A DNA stretch of 64,000 bases from JAXDAY01 sp034679345 (GTDB taxonomy: Bacteria; Eisenbacteria; RBG-16-71-46; CAIMUX01; VGJL01): positions 92,187 through 156,186 of the forward strand of contig JAXDAY010000017.1 in NCBI GenBank assembly GCA_034679345.1, written 5' to 3'. Each line of letters starts with the position of its first letter. Position 1 is the first letter of the stretch. The translations under genes and the position numbers were made by a program. The notes beneath the pieces were generated by a model. It saw only the letters and a program-made list of their open reading frames with translations, ran no database searches and was not told where the DNA came from. This document shows, piece after piece, positions 16,683 to 25,350 of the stretch.

Positions 16683-17458
16683 CGGCTCTCTGGATGCTGC
16701 TCCTGCTCCTGGCGGGTTCGCCCACGTGGGCGGGCGCGGGCCCCGCCGAGGGGGCGTACCGCCGCGGCGATCTGGACAAGGCGCGGCGGATCTATGGCGA
16801 TCGTCTCCGAGAGAACCCGGAGGATTGGAGGTCCCGCTACAATCTCGGCAATGTCGAGTTCCGCTCGAATCTCCCCGAGCGGGCCGCGGAGGCGTATCGC
16901 GCCGCGCTGAAAAGCCCGGACGCCGGGATCCGGGCAAGGGCGGCCCACAACCTGGGCAATGCTCTCCTGCAGTCGGGCAGGATCGACGAGGCAATCGGAG
17001 CTTACGTCGAATCGCTCCGCAATGAGCCGTCGAGTCGCGACACGCAGTACAACCTCGAGCTGGCGCTTCGTCTGAGGCAGCAGCAGGAAGAGCAGCAGCA
17101 ACAGCAGCAACAGCGGGAGCAGCAAGAGCAGCAACAGCGGGAACAGCAGCAGGAACAGCAGCAGCAGGAGCGACAACAACAGCCACAACAGCAGGAGCAA
17201 CAACAGCCGCAACAGCAAGAGCAATCGCAACAGAACGAGCCATCTCGGCGGGAGCAGGATGAGGAAGCCCCGGCCGATCGACCCCAAGGCCAGCCGGAGG
17301 AGCAAGAGCCGTCCTCGATGCCCCCGCCCACGCCGGAGGACTTCGATCGAGAGGATGCCGAACGGATTCTCGACGGGCTCGAGCAGGAGGAGAAGGATCT
17401 GCAGGCCGAGAGGTTGAAGGCGCAAGGCCGGAATCTCAACGTGGAGAAGGACTGGTGA
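16679..17458 (+). CDS. batC: BatC-like TPR protein with long glutamine-rich tract
   Basis: A 259-residue exported protein starting at GTG 16679, set by AAGGAGG and the GTGA overlap with batB. After a signal peptide (ALWMLLLLLAGSPTWAGA) come two to three TPR units (AYRRGDLDKARRIYGD, YNLGNVEFRSNLPERAAEAYRAAL, HNLGNALLQSGRIDEAIGAY), then a ~52-residue tract made almost only of Gln with scattered Glu, Arg and Pro (134-185), and an acidic tail. BatC proteins in other operons also carry low-complexity C-termini, but this glutamine tract is extreme. TPRs probably bind BatB; the tract may span the periplasm or mediate assembly. Confidence 0.88.
   Translation: MTALWMLLLLLAGSPTWAGAGPAEGAYRRGDLDKARRIYGDRLRENPEDWRSRYNLGNVEFRSNLPERAAEAYRAALKSPDAGIRARAAHNLGNALLQSGRIDEAIGAYVESLRNEPSSRDTQYNLELALRLRQQQEEQQQQQQQREQQEQQQREQQQEQQQQERQQQPQQQEQQQPQQQEQSQQNEPSRREQDEEAPADRPQGQPEEQEPSSMPPPTPEDFDREDAERILDGLEQEEKDLQAERLKAQGRNLNVEKDW
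17078..17233 (+). repeat. Glutamine-codon-rich low-complexity tract in batC
   Basis: About 156 bases of mixed CAG and CAA codons interrupted by GAG, CGG and CCA. The mix of both Gln codons argues for selection on the protein rather than recent pure trinucleotide slippage. Confidence 0.85.
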
Positions 17459-19209
17459 ATCGACTCCTTCTCGCCGCGCTCGGGTGCGCGCTCCTCTTCG
17501 GTCCCGCCCTGGGCGAACCCACGGTGGAAGCGACGCTCGAGCCGCTCGACCTGGAGGTCGGCGGGCGCGCCGTCCTCACGATCATCGTCGAGGGCGGGGG
17601 CTCGATCGATGATGACCTGCGATGGCCTCTTCCCGAGGGGCTAAGCGTCCGCTCGGCGGGAGAGAGCCGGAACTTCTCGATGGTGAACGGGAAGTTCTCG
17701 CAGTCGACGCAGCGGCGCTATCTGGTGACGCCGCTCCGCGAGGGCCGCTACGAGCTGCCCGTCCTCGAGATCCACGTTGGCGGGCGCGCCTATCGATTCG
17801 GTCCGTGGGCCCTGACGGCGAGAGCCGTCGCCTCGCAGCCGTCTCCGGAAGCCCCGGGAGCTGGGCCGTCCCGGTCTGGGAGCGGCGCGATTCCCGCCGT
17901 TCTCGTGGAGATGACCGTCGAGCCCTCGCAGCTTTTCGTTGGACAGCAGGCGATCCTCTCCGTCCGGTTCCTCCAGCGGGCCGACATCGCCGTCTACGAC
18001 GCTCGATTCGTCCCGCCGGAGACGGAAGGCTTCTGGAAAGAGGATCTCCCCCAGATCCCCCATGGAGTCGAACGTCGCCCCGGCGCCACATACGAGGTGA
18101 CGGAGATCCGGCTCGCCCTGTTTCCGACGCGGCCCGGCCGGCTGGAGATCTCACCTGCGCGCGTGCGCGTGCAGTACCGGACGGCGCGACGGGATCCGTT
18201 CTCGTTCTTCGGCCTTTCGGGACCCGATCGGGAAGAGGAGCCGGCATCGGCCCCCTGCATCGTGACGGTGAAGCCGCTGCCCCAGCCCGCTCCGCCCGGT
18301 TTCACGGGGGCCGTCGGGGACTACTCGATCCGCTCGTCGTTCGACCGCGAGGCAGCGCGTCAAGGCGAGCCGATCAACTGGACCGTTGAGATCCGCGGCG
18401 CGGGAAACGTGACCGCTCTCGAAGGGCCCCAGTTTCCCGAGATCCCCGGATGCCGGGGGTTGGACGGCGGGGAGAGTCTCGATCGAGAGCGCGACACGCG
18501 AATCGTCGGAGGGACGAAGCGGTTCACCCGCATCCTGATTCCGGACCGCGCGGGCACGATCCGGATCCCCTCGATCGCGTGGGCGCACTACGACCCCGCC
18601 GAGGGGCGCTACGTCGCATCGGAGCTTGCCGGTAGAGACCTCGTCGTGGAGCCGGCGCTCGGCTACGCCGACGCCGACGCGAAGCCCGCCGAGCGGCTCG
18701 GGGAGGGGTTACGGCCGATCTTCAGCCGCACGCGGCTGCATTCGGCCTCGGCGGAACGACCGTGGAGCCATCCGCTCTACGCGGCCGGCGTCGCGGCGCC
18801 GCTTCTTGCCCTCGCTGCGATTTTTGCGCTCCGGCGCAGGAGAGAGATGGATCGACTCGATCCAGTGGGGGCGCGGATGCGCGCCGCACCACGCAACCTG
18901 AGACGCTCCCTCGAAAGAGTCGGGGTCGAGAGGGAGGATCCTTGGGGCGGGCTCGTGCGGGGCGTGGAGGACTATCTCTGCGCGCAGTACGGTCCGGAGG
19001 TCCGAGGCCTGACCCGATCAGGTTTGCGCGCTCATCTGACCGAGCAGGGATGCGAACGGGAGGCCACCGAACGAATCGTCGAGATTCTTGAGCAAGCGGA
19101 TGCCAGGCGATACCTCCCCGCGTCGGCGGCCTCGGAAGATGATCTTCGGGAGGCGATCCGCGCGAGCGCCGAGTCGGCGACCCGCCTGAAGGGAGGACGG
19201 CGTGGCTAG
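17455..19209 (+). CDS. batD: BatD-like protein (oxygen tolerance family)
   Basis: A 584-residue exported membrane protein: signal peptide (LLLAALGCALLFGPALG), several periplasmic immunoglobulin-like repeats (EATLEPLDLEVGGRAVLTI, EMTVEPSQLFVGQQAILSV, SSFDREAARQGEPINWTVEI), one membrane helix (PLYAAGVAAPLLALAAIFAL, about 440-460) and a cytosolic tail. The repeated P-x-x-x-x-G-Q/E-pattern strands are typical of BatD. GTG 17455 overlaps the batC stop as GTGA, and batE starts inside its end. A role as scaffold for the BatA/BatB complex is inferred. Confidence 0.9.
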   Translation: MNRLLLAALGCALLFGPALGEPTVEATLEPLDLEVGGRAVLTIIVEGGGSIDDDLRWPLPEGLSVRSAGESRNFSMVNGKFSQSTQRRYLVTPLREGRYELPVLEIHVGGRAYRFGPWALTARAVASQPSPEAPGAGPSRSGSGAIPAVLVEMTVEPSQLFVGQQAILSVRFLQRADIAVYDARFVPPETEGFWKEDLPQIPHGVERRPGATYEVTEIRLALFPTRPGRLEISPARVRVQYRTARRDPFSFFGLSGPDREEEPASAPCIVTVKPLPQPAPPGFTGAVGDYSIRSSFDREAARQGEPINWTVEIRGAGNVTALEGPQFPEIPGCRGLDGGESLDRERDTRIVGGTKRFTRILIPDRAGTIRIPSIAWAHYDPAEGRYVASELAGRDLVVEPALGYADADAKPAERLGEGLRPIFSRTRLHSASAERPWSHPLYAAGVAAPLLALAAIFALRRRREMDRLDPVGARMRAAPRNLRRSLERVGVEREDPWGGLVRGVEDYLCAQYGPEVRGLTRSGLRAHLTEQGCEREATERIVEILEQADARRYLPASAASEDDLREAIRASAESATRLKGGRRG

Positions 19210-19975
19210 GCGATTCCTCGTCTCGGCGCTCGCCGTTCTGACCCTGCTTGGCTCGCGCGCCGCCCGGGCGTCGACTCCGGCCGATGATGCCTTCGAGGAA
19301 GGCAACCGCCTTTACAACGAGCTGCGCTACGCCGAGGCGCTCGACTCCTACCGCAAGGTCCTCGCCGCAGGGAAGCGCTCTGCTGAGCTGTTCCACAACA
19401 TGGGCAATGCCGCACTCCAATCCGGGCATGCGGGCTGGGCGGTCTACTACTTCGAGCAGGCACGGCGGCGATCCCCGCGCAATCCCGATATCGGCGCCAA
19501 CCTCGCGCTCACCCGCCGAGCTCTCCTCGGGTCCGATCCGGAGCCGTCGCGAGCGTCCATCCTGCATTGGTCCGCCCGGTGGGTGGACACGCTCACGCCC
19601 GCGCGGGCGGCCATGACGGTCCTGGCGCTTGTGTGGCTGGCCGTCGCGGCGATCCTCTGCCGCTGGATGGTCCCGCCGCTGGAAGGTCGCAGGAGACTGC
19701 TGGGCATCGGCGCCGTCGCGGCGCTCGCCCTCGCCGGACTGCTGGCAGGAATGAAGCTGGCGCAACAATCGCTCGCTCCGGAAGCGATGGTCGTACAGGC
19801 GGGAGCCGCTCGATCGGAACCGTCCGACGACGCCACGGTCGAGTTCCGGCTGCCCGCGGGCAGTCCGGTCGATCTCGGTCGCGAAGATGGCAAGTGGCGC
19901 GAGGTTCAAGTCTCGGAGAGCCTGCGCGGCTGGATGGAGGAGTCCGCCATCGCCGAGTTCGCCGCCCCGCGGTAG
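19202..19975 (+). CDS. batE: BatE-like TPR and SH3 domain protein
   Basis: A 257-residue protein starting at GTG 19202. It has a signal peptide (RFLVSALAVLTLLGSRAARA), two TPR-like repeats (EEGNRLYNELRYAEALDSYR, HNMGNAALQSGHAGWAVYYF), two central membrane helices (AMTVLALVWLAVAAILC and LLGIGAVAALALAGLLAGM) and a C-terminal bacterial SH3-like segment (FRLPAGSPVDLGREDGKWREV...GWM). This order is that of BatE. It closes the operon; a promoter for the next unit follows. Confidence 0.88.
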   Translation: MARRFLVSALAVLTLLGSRAARASTPADDAFEEGNRLYNELRYAEALDSYRKVLAAGKRSAELFHNMGNAALQSGHAGWAVYYFEQARRRSPRNPDIGANLALTRRALLGSDPEPSRASILHWSARWVDTLTPARAAMTVLALVWLAVAAILCRWMVPPLEGRRRLLGIGAVAALALAGLLAGMKLAQQSLAPEAMVVQAGAARSEPSDDATVEFRLPAGSPVDLGREDGKWREVQVSESLRGWMEESAIAEFAAPR

Positions 19976-19991
19976 GGATCCGGGAACCCGC

Positions 19992-20020
19992 TTGCCCGTG
20001 TTCGTGGACTCTGCTAGCGT
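19992..20020 (+). promoter_or_regulatory. Promoter of the ptsN-to-rhomboid unit
   Basis: TTGCCC (19992-19997), 17 bases, TAGCGT (20015-20020) preceded by TGC, an extended -10. The same TGCTAGCGT with identical spacing occurs before the FN3 lipoprotein at 57725-57733. Confidence 0.6.
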
Positions 20021-20059
20021 CCTTTGGGAGCCGTCGGTCTCCTGTCGGAAGGGTAGGGG

Positions 20060-20533
20060 ATGAGAGAACCATCCAGAATCCTGCGTTACCTCGAAGAGCG
20101 ATTCTTTGTCCGCGATCTCCGCGCCAAAACCAAGGATGGCGTGCTGAAGGAGCTTGCCGATTGCCTCGCGCAGGATCGCGAGGTGAGGGATTCGAGACTC
20201 CTCCTGGAGATGCTCAAGAAGCGAGAGGCGCTCGGGTCGACGGCCATCGGATCGGGCGTCGCCATACCGCACGGTCGCAGCCTGGCGATCGCGAACATCA
20301 AGATCCTCTTCGCCCGGCACGCGAAGGGCGTCGATTTCGACTCCCCGGACGGAGAGCCGGTTCGCCTCTTCTTCCTGATCGTGGCGCCGCCGCAGGACCG
20401 CAACAACGAGTATCTTCCGCTGTTGGGCCAGATCGCGGAGCTGGTCAAGGAATCCAAGGCGAGAAAGCGCCTCCTCGAGGCGACGACCTTTGGCGATCTG
20501 CGCGAGATCCTGGAGGGAGTCGACGATGACTGA
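20060..20533 (+). CDS. ptsN: PTS EIIA-type (PtsN/fructose family) protein
   Basis: A 157-residue EIIA type-2 domain. The phosphorylated histidine lies in GVAIPHGR, with the family's KREALGSTAIGSG lead-in and the DSPDGEPVRLFFLIVAPPQ strand. PtsN-like proteins regulate nitrogen, carbon and potassium pathways via phosphorylation by EI and HPr, neither of which is in the window. The start at 20060 follows a purine-rich site (GGAAGGGTAGGGG). It is the first gene of a tightly packed unit; its stop overlaps the zinc-ribbon gene start. Confidence 0.9.
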   Translation: MREPSRILRYLEERFFVRDLRAKTKDGVLKELADCLAQDREVRDSRLLLEMLKKREALGSTAIGSGVAIPHGRSLAIANIKILFARHAKGVDFDSPDGEPVRLFFLIVAPPQDRNNEYLPLLGQIAELVKESKARKRLLEATTFGDLREILEGVDDD

Positions 20534-20891
20534 CCCTCGCCACGCCGATCGGTTGCAGAAGCTCTCCCACTTGCAGGATCTCGAGTTGATGATCCGAGAG
20601 GCGAAGGACGAGCGATCGAAACGGCAGGAAGAGGAGATGGGCTTCATCATGCTTGGGCTTGAGAAGCTGCAATCCGCCAGCGAGAAGCTGCGCGCTCAGA
20701 TCGACCCGCGCGACCTCCGCCTGTTCGACCGGATCGTGAAGCGGCATCCCCGCGCAATCGTTCCTGTCGAGGATCGCATCTGCCTCGGCTGCTACATGGC
20801 CATGCCGACCTCCGTGAATCCTGCCACGGCGGATCCGGAGCGGCTCTTGACCTGCGAGAACTGCGGCCGGATCCTTTACTGGCTCGAGTGA
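20526..20891 (+). CDS. C4-type zinc ribbon protein (CT398-like)
   Basis: A 121-residue protein with an N-terminal coiled coil (KLSHLQDLELMIREAKDERSKR...EKLQSASEKLRAQI) and a C-terminal four-cysteine zinc ribbon (CLGCYM and CENCGRIL, 17-20 residues apart). This is the layout of the short CT398-like/DksA-like zinc ribbon family, of unknown function but often suggested to bind nucleic acid or secretion components. The start lies inside the ptsN end and the stop overlaps the amidohydrolase GTG. Confidence 0.8.
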   Translation: MTDPRHADRLQKLSHLQDLELMIREAKDERSKRQEEEMGFIMLGLEKLQSASEKLRAQIDPRDLRLFDRIVKRHPRAIVPVEDRICLGCYMAMPTSVNPATADPERLLTCENCGRILYWLE

Positions 20892-22417
20892 GTCGCGACC
20901 CCTCCAAACCCCGAATCGTGCTCGAAGGGCTGGTCCTCGCCGGCGCGCGTCTTTCCCACCGCCGGATCGCCATTCGCGGAAAGCGGATCGTCGAAGCCGC
21001 GAGCAGTGCGCCCACCTGGAAGCTCGGCCCTGAGCGGATCCTCGTTCCGGGATTCCACGACCACCACACTCACCTCGTCGGGACCTTCAAGGCGCCATCG
21101 GGTCCCGATCTCGAGGGGATCGCCACGCGCGGCGAATGCCTCGATGCGGTCCGGCGTTGGGTCGACGAGCATGGAGGCGATCGACCGGTGCTCGGCGAGG
21201 GGTGGGACGAGTCGGCATGGGACGATCCGCGGCCCCCAACTCGGGAGGAGCTCGATCGCCTGGCGCCCGCGCGGCCGCTGGCGCTGCGAAGGGTCTGCGG
21301 ACATCTGGCCGTTGCGAACTCCGCCGCGTGGCGCGAGCTTCGCCCGGATGGTCCCGACGCCGACCCGAAGACCGGCCGGCTGCGCGAGAATCTGGCGATG
21401 GGACTGCCGCGACGATGGCCCCCTCCACCCGACGCCTATCGGGAAGGGGTCCGGCGGGCGCAGGAAGCGGCCGCCCGCATGGGAGTCGTGGGCGCCGATG
21501 AGATGGGGCGCCAGGAAACCTACCAGGCGTTTCGGGCCCATGCCGAGACGGGGGGGGTGGAGCTCGAGATCAACCACTTCTTCCCGCTCGAGTCCTGGCG
21601 GGATCAGATCTCCGACGCGGGCCGCTTCGGCGATCGGATCGGCAGGCTGCGGATCGCGGGCGTGAAGGGGTTTCTGGACGGTTCGATCGGGGCGCGCACC
21701 GCGGCGGTCGAGGGATCGTTCGCCGATCGTGGCGAATCCGGCGCGCTGCTCTGGGAGCGCTCCCCGCTCGCCGAGGCTGTCCGCGGAGCCGCCCAGGCCG
21801 GGGCAAGCGTCGCCCTCCATGCGATCGGTGGCAGGGCGGTCCGTCTGGCCCTGGACGCGTTCGAGGCGGCGGGAGCAGCGCCGCGGGGTCGTGGGGACCT
21901 GCGGATCGAGCATGCGGAGGAGATCGACGAGGAGATCTGCGATCGAGCCTCCCGCCTCGGCGTCGTGCTCTCGATGCAGCCGAACTTCACGTTTCGGTGG
22001 CAGGGGAGCGGCGGCCTCTATGAGCGCGCCCTTGGGCGCGATCGAGCCCGCGCATTGAACCCGTATCGCTCAGTCGCGCTTCGCGCCGCTCTGCGGTTCG
22101 GCTCCGATACGATGCCCTTCGGCCCGCTCCTGGGTCTTCGGGGCGCGCTCGGCCATCCCGATCCTGCGCAGCGACTCGATGCGGCCGAGGCCCTCGCCGC
22201 CTATTGCCGGGGTGGAATCCATCGAGGCGACGCGCCCGATCGATGGGCTGAGGGGTCCAGCGCGACGATGGTTCTGCTCGCCCTGCCGGGTGGGGACCCG
22301 GCGGCCGCGTTGCGCGAGGGATGGGCGCGCGTCATCTGGACCGTGCGGGATGGGCGGACGCTCTTCTGCGATCCCGGCGAGCCGCTCCCGGAGGCGGTGC
22401 TCGAGGCGACGCGATGA
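20888..22417 (+). CDS. Amidohydrolase 3 (YtcJ-like) family protein
   Basis: A 509-residue metal-dependent hydrolase of the amidohydrolase superfamily. HDHHTH (residues ~58-63) is the first metal motif after strand 1, VKGFLDGSIGARTA the mid-domain loop typical of YtcJ-like enzymes, SVALHAIGGRAV and RIEHAEEID the further His ligands, and GSDTMPFGP the C-terminal Asp. The YtcJ/ExoC branch covers formamide and other amide hydrolases; substrate cannot be deduced. GTG 20888 overlaps the previous stop; the end overlaps the phosphatase gene as ATGA. No signal peptide, so cytosolic. Confidence 0.85.
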   Translation: MSRDPSKPRIVLEGLVLAGARLSHRRIAIRGKRIVEAASSAPTWKLGPERILVPGFHDHHTHLVGTFKAPSGPDLEGIATRGECLDAVRRWVDEHGGDRPVLGEGWDESAWDDPRPPTREELDRLAPARPLALRRVCGHLAVANSAAWRELRPDGPDADPKTGRLRENLAMGLPRRWPPPPDAYREGVRRAQEAAARMGVVGADEMGRQETYQAFRAHAETGGVELEINHFFPLESWRDQISDAGRFGDRIGRLRIAGVKGFLDGSIGARTAAVEGSFADRGESGALLWERSPLAEAVRGAAQAGASVALHAIGGRAVRLALDAFEAAGAAPRGRGDLRIEHAEEIDEEICDRASRLGVVLSMQPNFTFRWQGSGGLYERALGRDRARALNPYRSVALRAALRFGSDTMPFGPLLGLRGALGHPDPAQRLDAAEALAAYCRGGIHRGDAPDRWAEGSSATMVLLALPGGDPAAALREGWARVIWTVRDGRTLFCDPGEPLPEAVLEATR

Positions 22418-24189
22418 CGCCTCCGCTGGATCGCGTCCCCGATCTCGCTTTCCTCTTCGAAGCTTCGAGAAGGCTCAACCGGGTCCTGGATCTCGATCTC
22501 CTCCTCTCGGAGATCCGCGACCTCTGCCTCGAGGCGGTCGACGGGGAGGCAGTCAATGTCCTCATCTGGGACGAGGACCGCACGCGCCTCGAGTTCCAGC
22601 TGGCGTTCAATCGCTCTGACCCGGTCGTGCGGAAGCTCTATCTCGAGCCGAACGAGGGGATGGCCGGCTGGATCGCCGCCAACGACAGCCCGGTGATCGT
22701 CAACGACCTCTCTCGCGACCTCCGCTACCGGCACGAGATCGATCGAACCCTTGGCTTCACGGGGCGCTCGGTCCTGGGCGTGCCGATCCATCGCGGACGA
22801 AGCGTCGTCGGGGTCGTCGAGATCCTGAACAAGCGCGGACTGGAGGGGTTCACCCCCACCGATCTGCGCATCTTGACCGCCCTCGCCGATCCGATCGCCG
22901 TCGCCCTGGACAACGCCTTGCTCTACCGGGGCCTCAAGCGAGAGAAGGCCGAGAACGAGATCCTCTTCCGGATCGGTCTGAAGCTCAATCAAATGGTCGA
23001 TCTGGGGGAGACCCTCGACCGGATCCTCGATCTGATCGGCGAGGTCCTCCCGTTTGACGGAGCCGGAATCTCCCTGCTCCGGCCTGAGTCCTCCGAGATC
23101 GGGCTCGCCTCCATGCGCGGCTATCCGCCCGGATCGGAGGTGGGATTCCGCCTGAAGATCGGCGAAGGGGCGGTCGGTTGGGTGATGAAGACCGGGGAAC
23201 CGCTGCTCATCCCGGACGTGCGCAAGGACCGCCGCTACGTCGTCATCCGCCCGTCCACGCGCTCCCAGCTGACCGTGCCGATGATCACGGAGGGCCGGGT
23301 CATCGGAGCGGTCAATCTGGAGAACGACTCCCTGGACGCATACCGGCCCCGAGACGTGCGGCCGCTTCTCAGCTTCGCGAATCAGGCCGCTATCTCCGTC
23401 GAGCGGGCGGGGCTGCTCGAGGAGGTTGTGCGCAGGCGACGGCTCCAGGATGAGGTCGATCTCGCCCGCCGGATCCAGGAGAGCTTTCTGCCCTCAGCCG
23501 ATCCGCAACTGCCCGGTTTCCAGATCTCGGGCCGGACGATTCCATCTCTCGAAGTGGGAGGCGACTGCTTCGACTATATTCGCATCGCTGAGGATCAGTT
23601 CGGCCTCTTCGTCGCCGACGTGGCGGGAAAGGGGATTCCGGCGGCGCTCATCCTCGCCACCTTCCGGGCCGCGATGCGAACGGAGGTCAGGCACCAATAC
23701 GAGATCTGGAGGATCCTTCAAAACGTCAACCGGCTCCTGCTCGAGTCGATCCGCCCAGGGCAGTTCGTCACCGCGGTCTACGGCGTCCTCGACCTGCGCA
23801 GACGGATCTTCTCCTATGCGAACGCGGGCCACAACCCGCCCCTGCTGTTGCGCGGGGACGGTGAAGTCCGGCGGCTCGAGGAGGGAGGAATGATCCTCGG
23901 CGCGTTCGAAGAAGTCCGCCACGACGTGGGGCGGGTTCTCTTCGAGCCGGGCGATGCGCTCGTCCTCTACACCGACGGAGCGATCGAGGCGCGCGACGCC
24001 TCCGGGGAGGAGTACGGCGAGATGAGGCTCCTGGCCGCGATGGGGGCAGCGCGCGGGTCGGCGGCGGCCGAGACTCGCCGCCATCTGGAGGAAGATGTCT
24101 TGCGACACTGTGAAGGAAAGGCGCAGGATGACATCACCCTCGTCGTGATGAGGGTCGAGTCGGCGTTGACGGTCGAGTCGGGGGGCTGA
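22414..24189 (+). CDS. GAF-GAF-SpoIIE protein phosphatase (RsbU-like)
   Basis: A 591-residue soluble signalling protein. Two GAF domains (about 15-165 and 195-340) are followed by a short coiled linker (LLEEVVRRRRLQDEVDLARRIQESFLP) and a SpoIIE-type PP2C domain with its metal-binding motifs VGGDCFDY, FVADVAGKGIPAAL, YANAGHNPPLL, LYTDGAIEARD and DDITLVVM. Such proteins dephosphorylate anti-sigma-factor antagonists in partner-switching systems. No STAS antagonist or anti-sigma kinase is encoded nearby. It overlaps the amidohydrolase gene and is six bases from the bactofilin. Confidence 0.92.
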   Translation: MTPPLDRVPDLAFLFEASRRLNRVLDLDLLLSEIRDLCLEAVDGEAVNVLIWDEDRTRLEFQLAFNRSDPVVRKLYLEPNEGMAGWIAANDSPVIVNDLSRDLRYRHEIDRTLGFTGRSVLGVPIHRGRSVVGVVEILNKRGLEGFTPTDLRILTALADPIAVALDNALLYRGLKREKAENEILFRIGLKLNQMVDLGETLDRILDLIGEVLPFDGAGISLLRPESSEIGLASMRGYPPGSEVGFRLKIGEGAVGWVMKTGEPLLIPDVRKDRRYVVIRPSTRSQLTVPMITEGRVIGAVNLENDSLDAYRPRDVRPLLSFANQAAISVERAGLLEEVVRRRRLQDEVDLARRIQESFLPSADPQLPGFQISGRTIPSLEVGGDCFDYIRIAEDQFGLFVADVAGKGIPAALILATFRAAMRTEVRHQYEIWRILQNVNRLLLESIRPGQFVTAVYGVLDLRRRIFSYANAGHNPPLLLRGDGEVRRLEEGGMILGAFEEVRHDVGRVLFEPGDALVLYTDGAIEARDASGEEYGEMRLLAAMGAARGSAAAETRRHLEEDVLRHCEGKAQDDITLVVMRVESALTVESGG

Positions 24190-24195
24190 TCCAGG

Positions 24196-24609
24196 ATGAA
24201 GCTGTTCGGCAGTGGCAAGGAGAGGGAGGTGGCGCGCGAGGCGAGCCCGACCTATGACACCGTCATCGGGGCGGGGTGCGTCGTGCGGGGCGACCTGACC
24301 GTTCGAGGGGCGGCGCACGTGAAGGGAGAGGTGCGAGGAGGGGTCGACGCCTCGGGCGAGCTCGATCTGGATCTCGGTGGCTCGATCCTCGGCGAGGTCA
24401 AGGCGGAGCGCGCACGGATCGCCGGTCGGATCGAAGGGGACATTCGCGTGAAGGACTCTCTCGAGCTGCGTAAGGGATCCCACCTTCGAGGGGACGTCTA
24501 CGCCAAGTCGTTCCGCATCCAGGACGGCGCGATCTTCCAGGGCAACTGCCACATGGGCCGGGACGAGCCGCCCGCGTATCTGCCGGGCGCGGGCTCGGGG
24601 GCGAAATGA
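24196..24609 (+). CDS. Bactofilin
   Basis: A 137-residue bactofilin (polymer-forming cytoskeletal protein). After a short charged N-terminus the middle is a right-handed beta-helix with the recurring pattern of small residue-hydrophobic-x-G: VIGAGCVVRGDLTVRGAAHV, GSILGEVKAERARIAG, IEGDIRVKDSLEL. Bactofilins form nucleotide-free filaments that position cell-wall or signalling proteins at the membrane. Its stop overlaps the rhomboid start (ATGA), so it may organise the protease or the upstream phosphatase. Confidence 0.9.
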   Translation: MKLFGSGKEREVAREASPTYDTVIGAGCVVRGDLTVRGAAHVKGEVRGGVDASGELDLDLGGSILGEVKAERARIAGRIEGDIRVKDSLELRKGSHLRGDVYAKSFRIQDGAIFQGNCHMGRDEPPAYLPGAGSGAK

Positions 24610-25313
24610 GCCGACGCCCCGTCAGCGGCGGTTTCTCCCTGGGCGGATCCCTCTCGACGGTCGTCCGTCTCCTGATCGCCTGGAACGTCATCATCTTCCT
24701 CGTCCAGATCCTCTCCGGGCGCTTCGTGCGGGGTCTCGACGTCTGGCTCGTCTATAACCTGGGCCTGGTTCCTCACGATCTGTGGCGCGGACACATCTGG
24801 CAGCTCGTGACCTACATGTTTCTCCACGGGGAGTTCTTCCACATCCTCTTCAATATGCTGGCCCTCTGGATGTTCGGAAGCGAGCTGGAGTACCTCTGGG
24901 GATCGAAGAGGTTCCTGCAGTACTACTTCTTCACGGGGATCGGGGCGGGAATCACCAACGCGCTCTTCGAACCGGGCGCGATCTACCCGATCATCGGCGC
25001 CAGCGGAGCGATCTACGGCCTGCTGCTCGCCTTCGCCCTGTACTTCCCGAACCGGCCGATTCTGATCTACTTCCTCTTTCCCGTGCCAGCGAAGTACTTC
25101 GTGATCATCTTCGGCGCGATCGAGTTCTTCGCCTCCATCCAACCCGGCCGGAGCGGAATCGCCCACCTGGCGCACCTCGGAGGATTGGTGTTCGGATGGG
25201 TATTCCTGCGGGTCATTCCCTGGCGCTGGCTCGACCGCCGCCGCCGCTCCGGTAAGAGACAGATCTATGACATTCGCGACTATCGCGATCTCGACGACCA
25301 CAGAAAGCTCTGA
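24606..25313 (+). CDS. Rhomboid family intramembrane serine protease
   Basis: A 235-residue membrane protease with about six helices. The catalytic Ser133 lies in GASGAIYG and the catalytic His190 in HLAHLGGLVFG; HILFNMLALWMFG (79-91) is the His/Asn motif that stabilises the oxyanion. The family cuts substrates within membrane helices. A basic, tyrosine-containing cytosolic tail of about 25 residues follows the last helix. It ends the ptsN unit and converges on the OB-fold-like secreted protein. Confidence 0.93.
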   Translation: MSRRPVSGGFSLGGSLSTVVRLLIAWNVIIFLVQILSGRFVRGLDVWLVYNLGLVPHDLWRGHIWQLVTYMFLHGEFFHILFNMLALWMFGSELEYLWGSKRFLQYYFFTGIGAGITNALFEPGAIYPIIGASGAIYGLLLAFALYFPNRPILIYFLFPVPAKYFVIIFGAIEFFASIQPGRSGIAHLAHLGGLVFGWVFLRVIPWRWLDRRRRSGKRQIYDIRDYRDLDDHRKL

Positions 25314-25350
25314 GTCCTGATTCAGGAGTTTGACCTAGGGTCGCTCCATT

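Noticed and set aside
17078..17233. CRISPR or tandem-repeat array
   Set aside because: The repeats are in-frame Gln codons inside batC with no spacer structure.
15132..17243. 703-codon minus-strand frame across batA-batB-batC
   Set aside because: Runs antisense to three clear genes and contains low-complexity Ala/Val and Leu runs created by repeats and GC bias.
25315..25327. Palindrome TCCTGA-T-TCAGGA between the rhomboid and OB-fold genes
   Set aside because: Only a one-base centre, so no stable hairpin loop, and no T-run; not convincing as a terminator.
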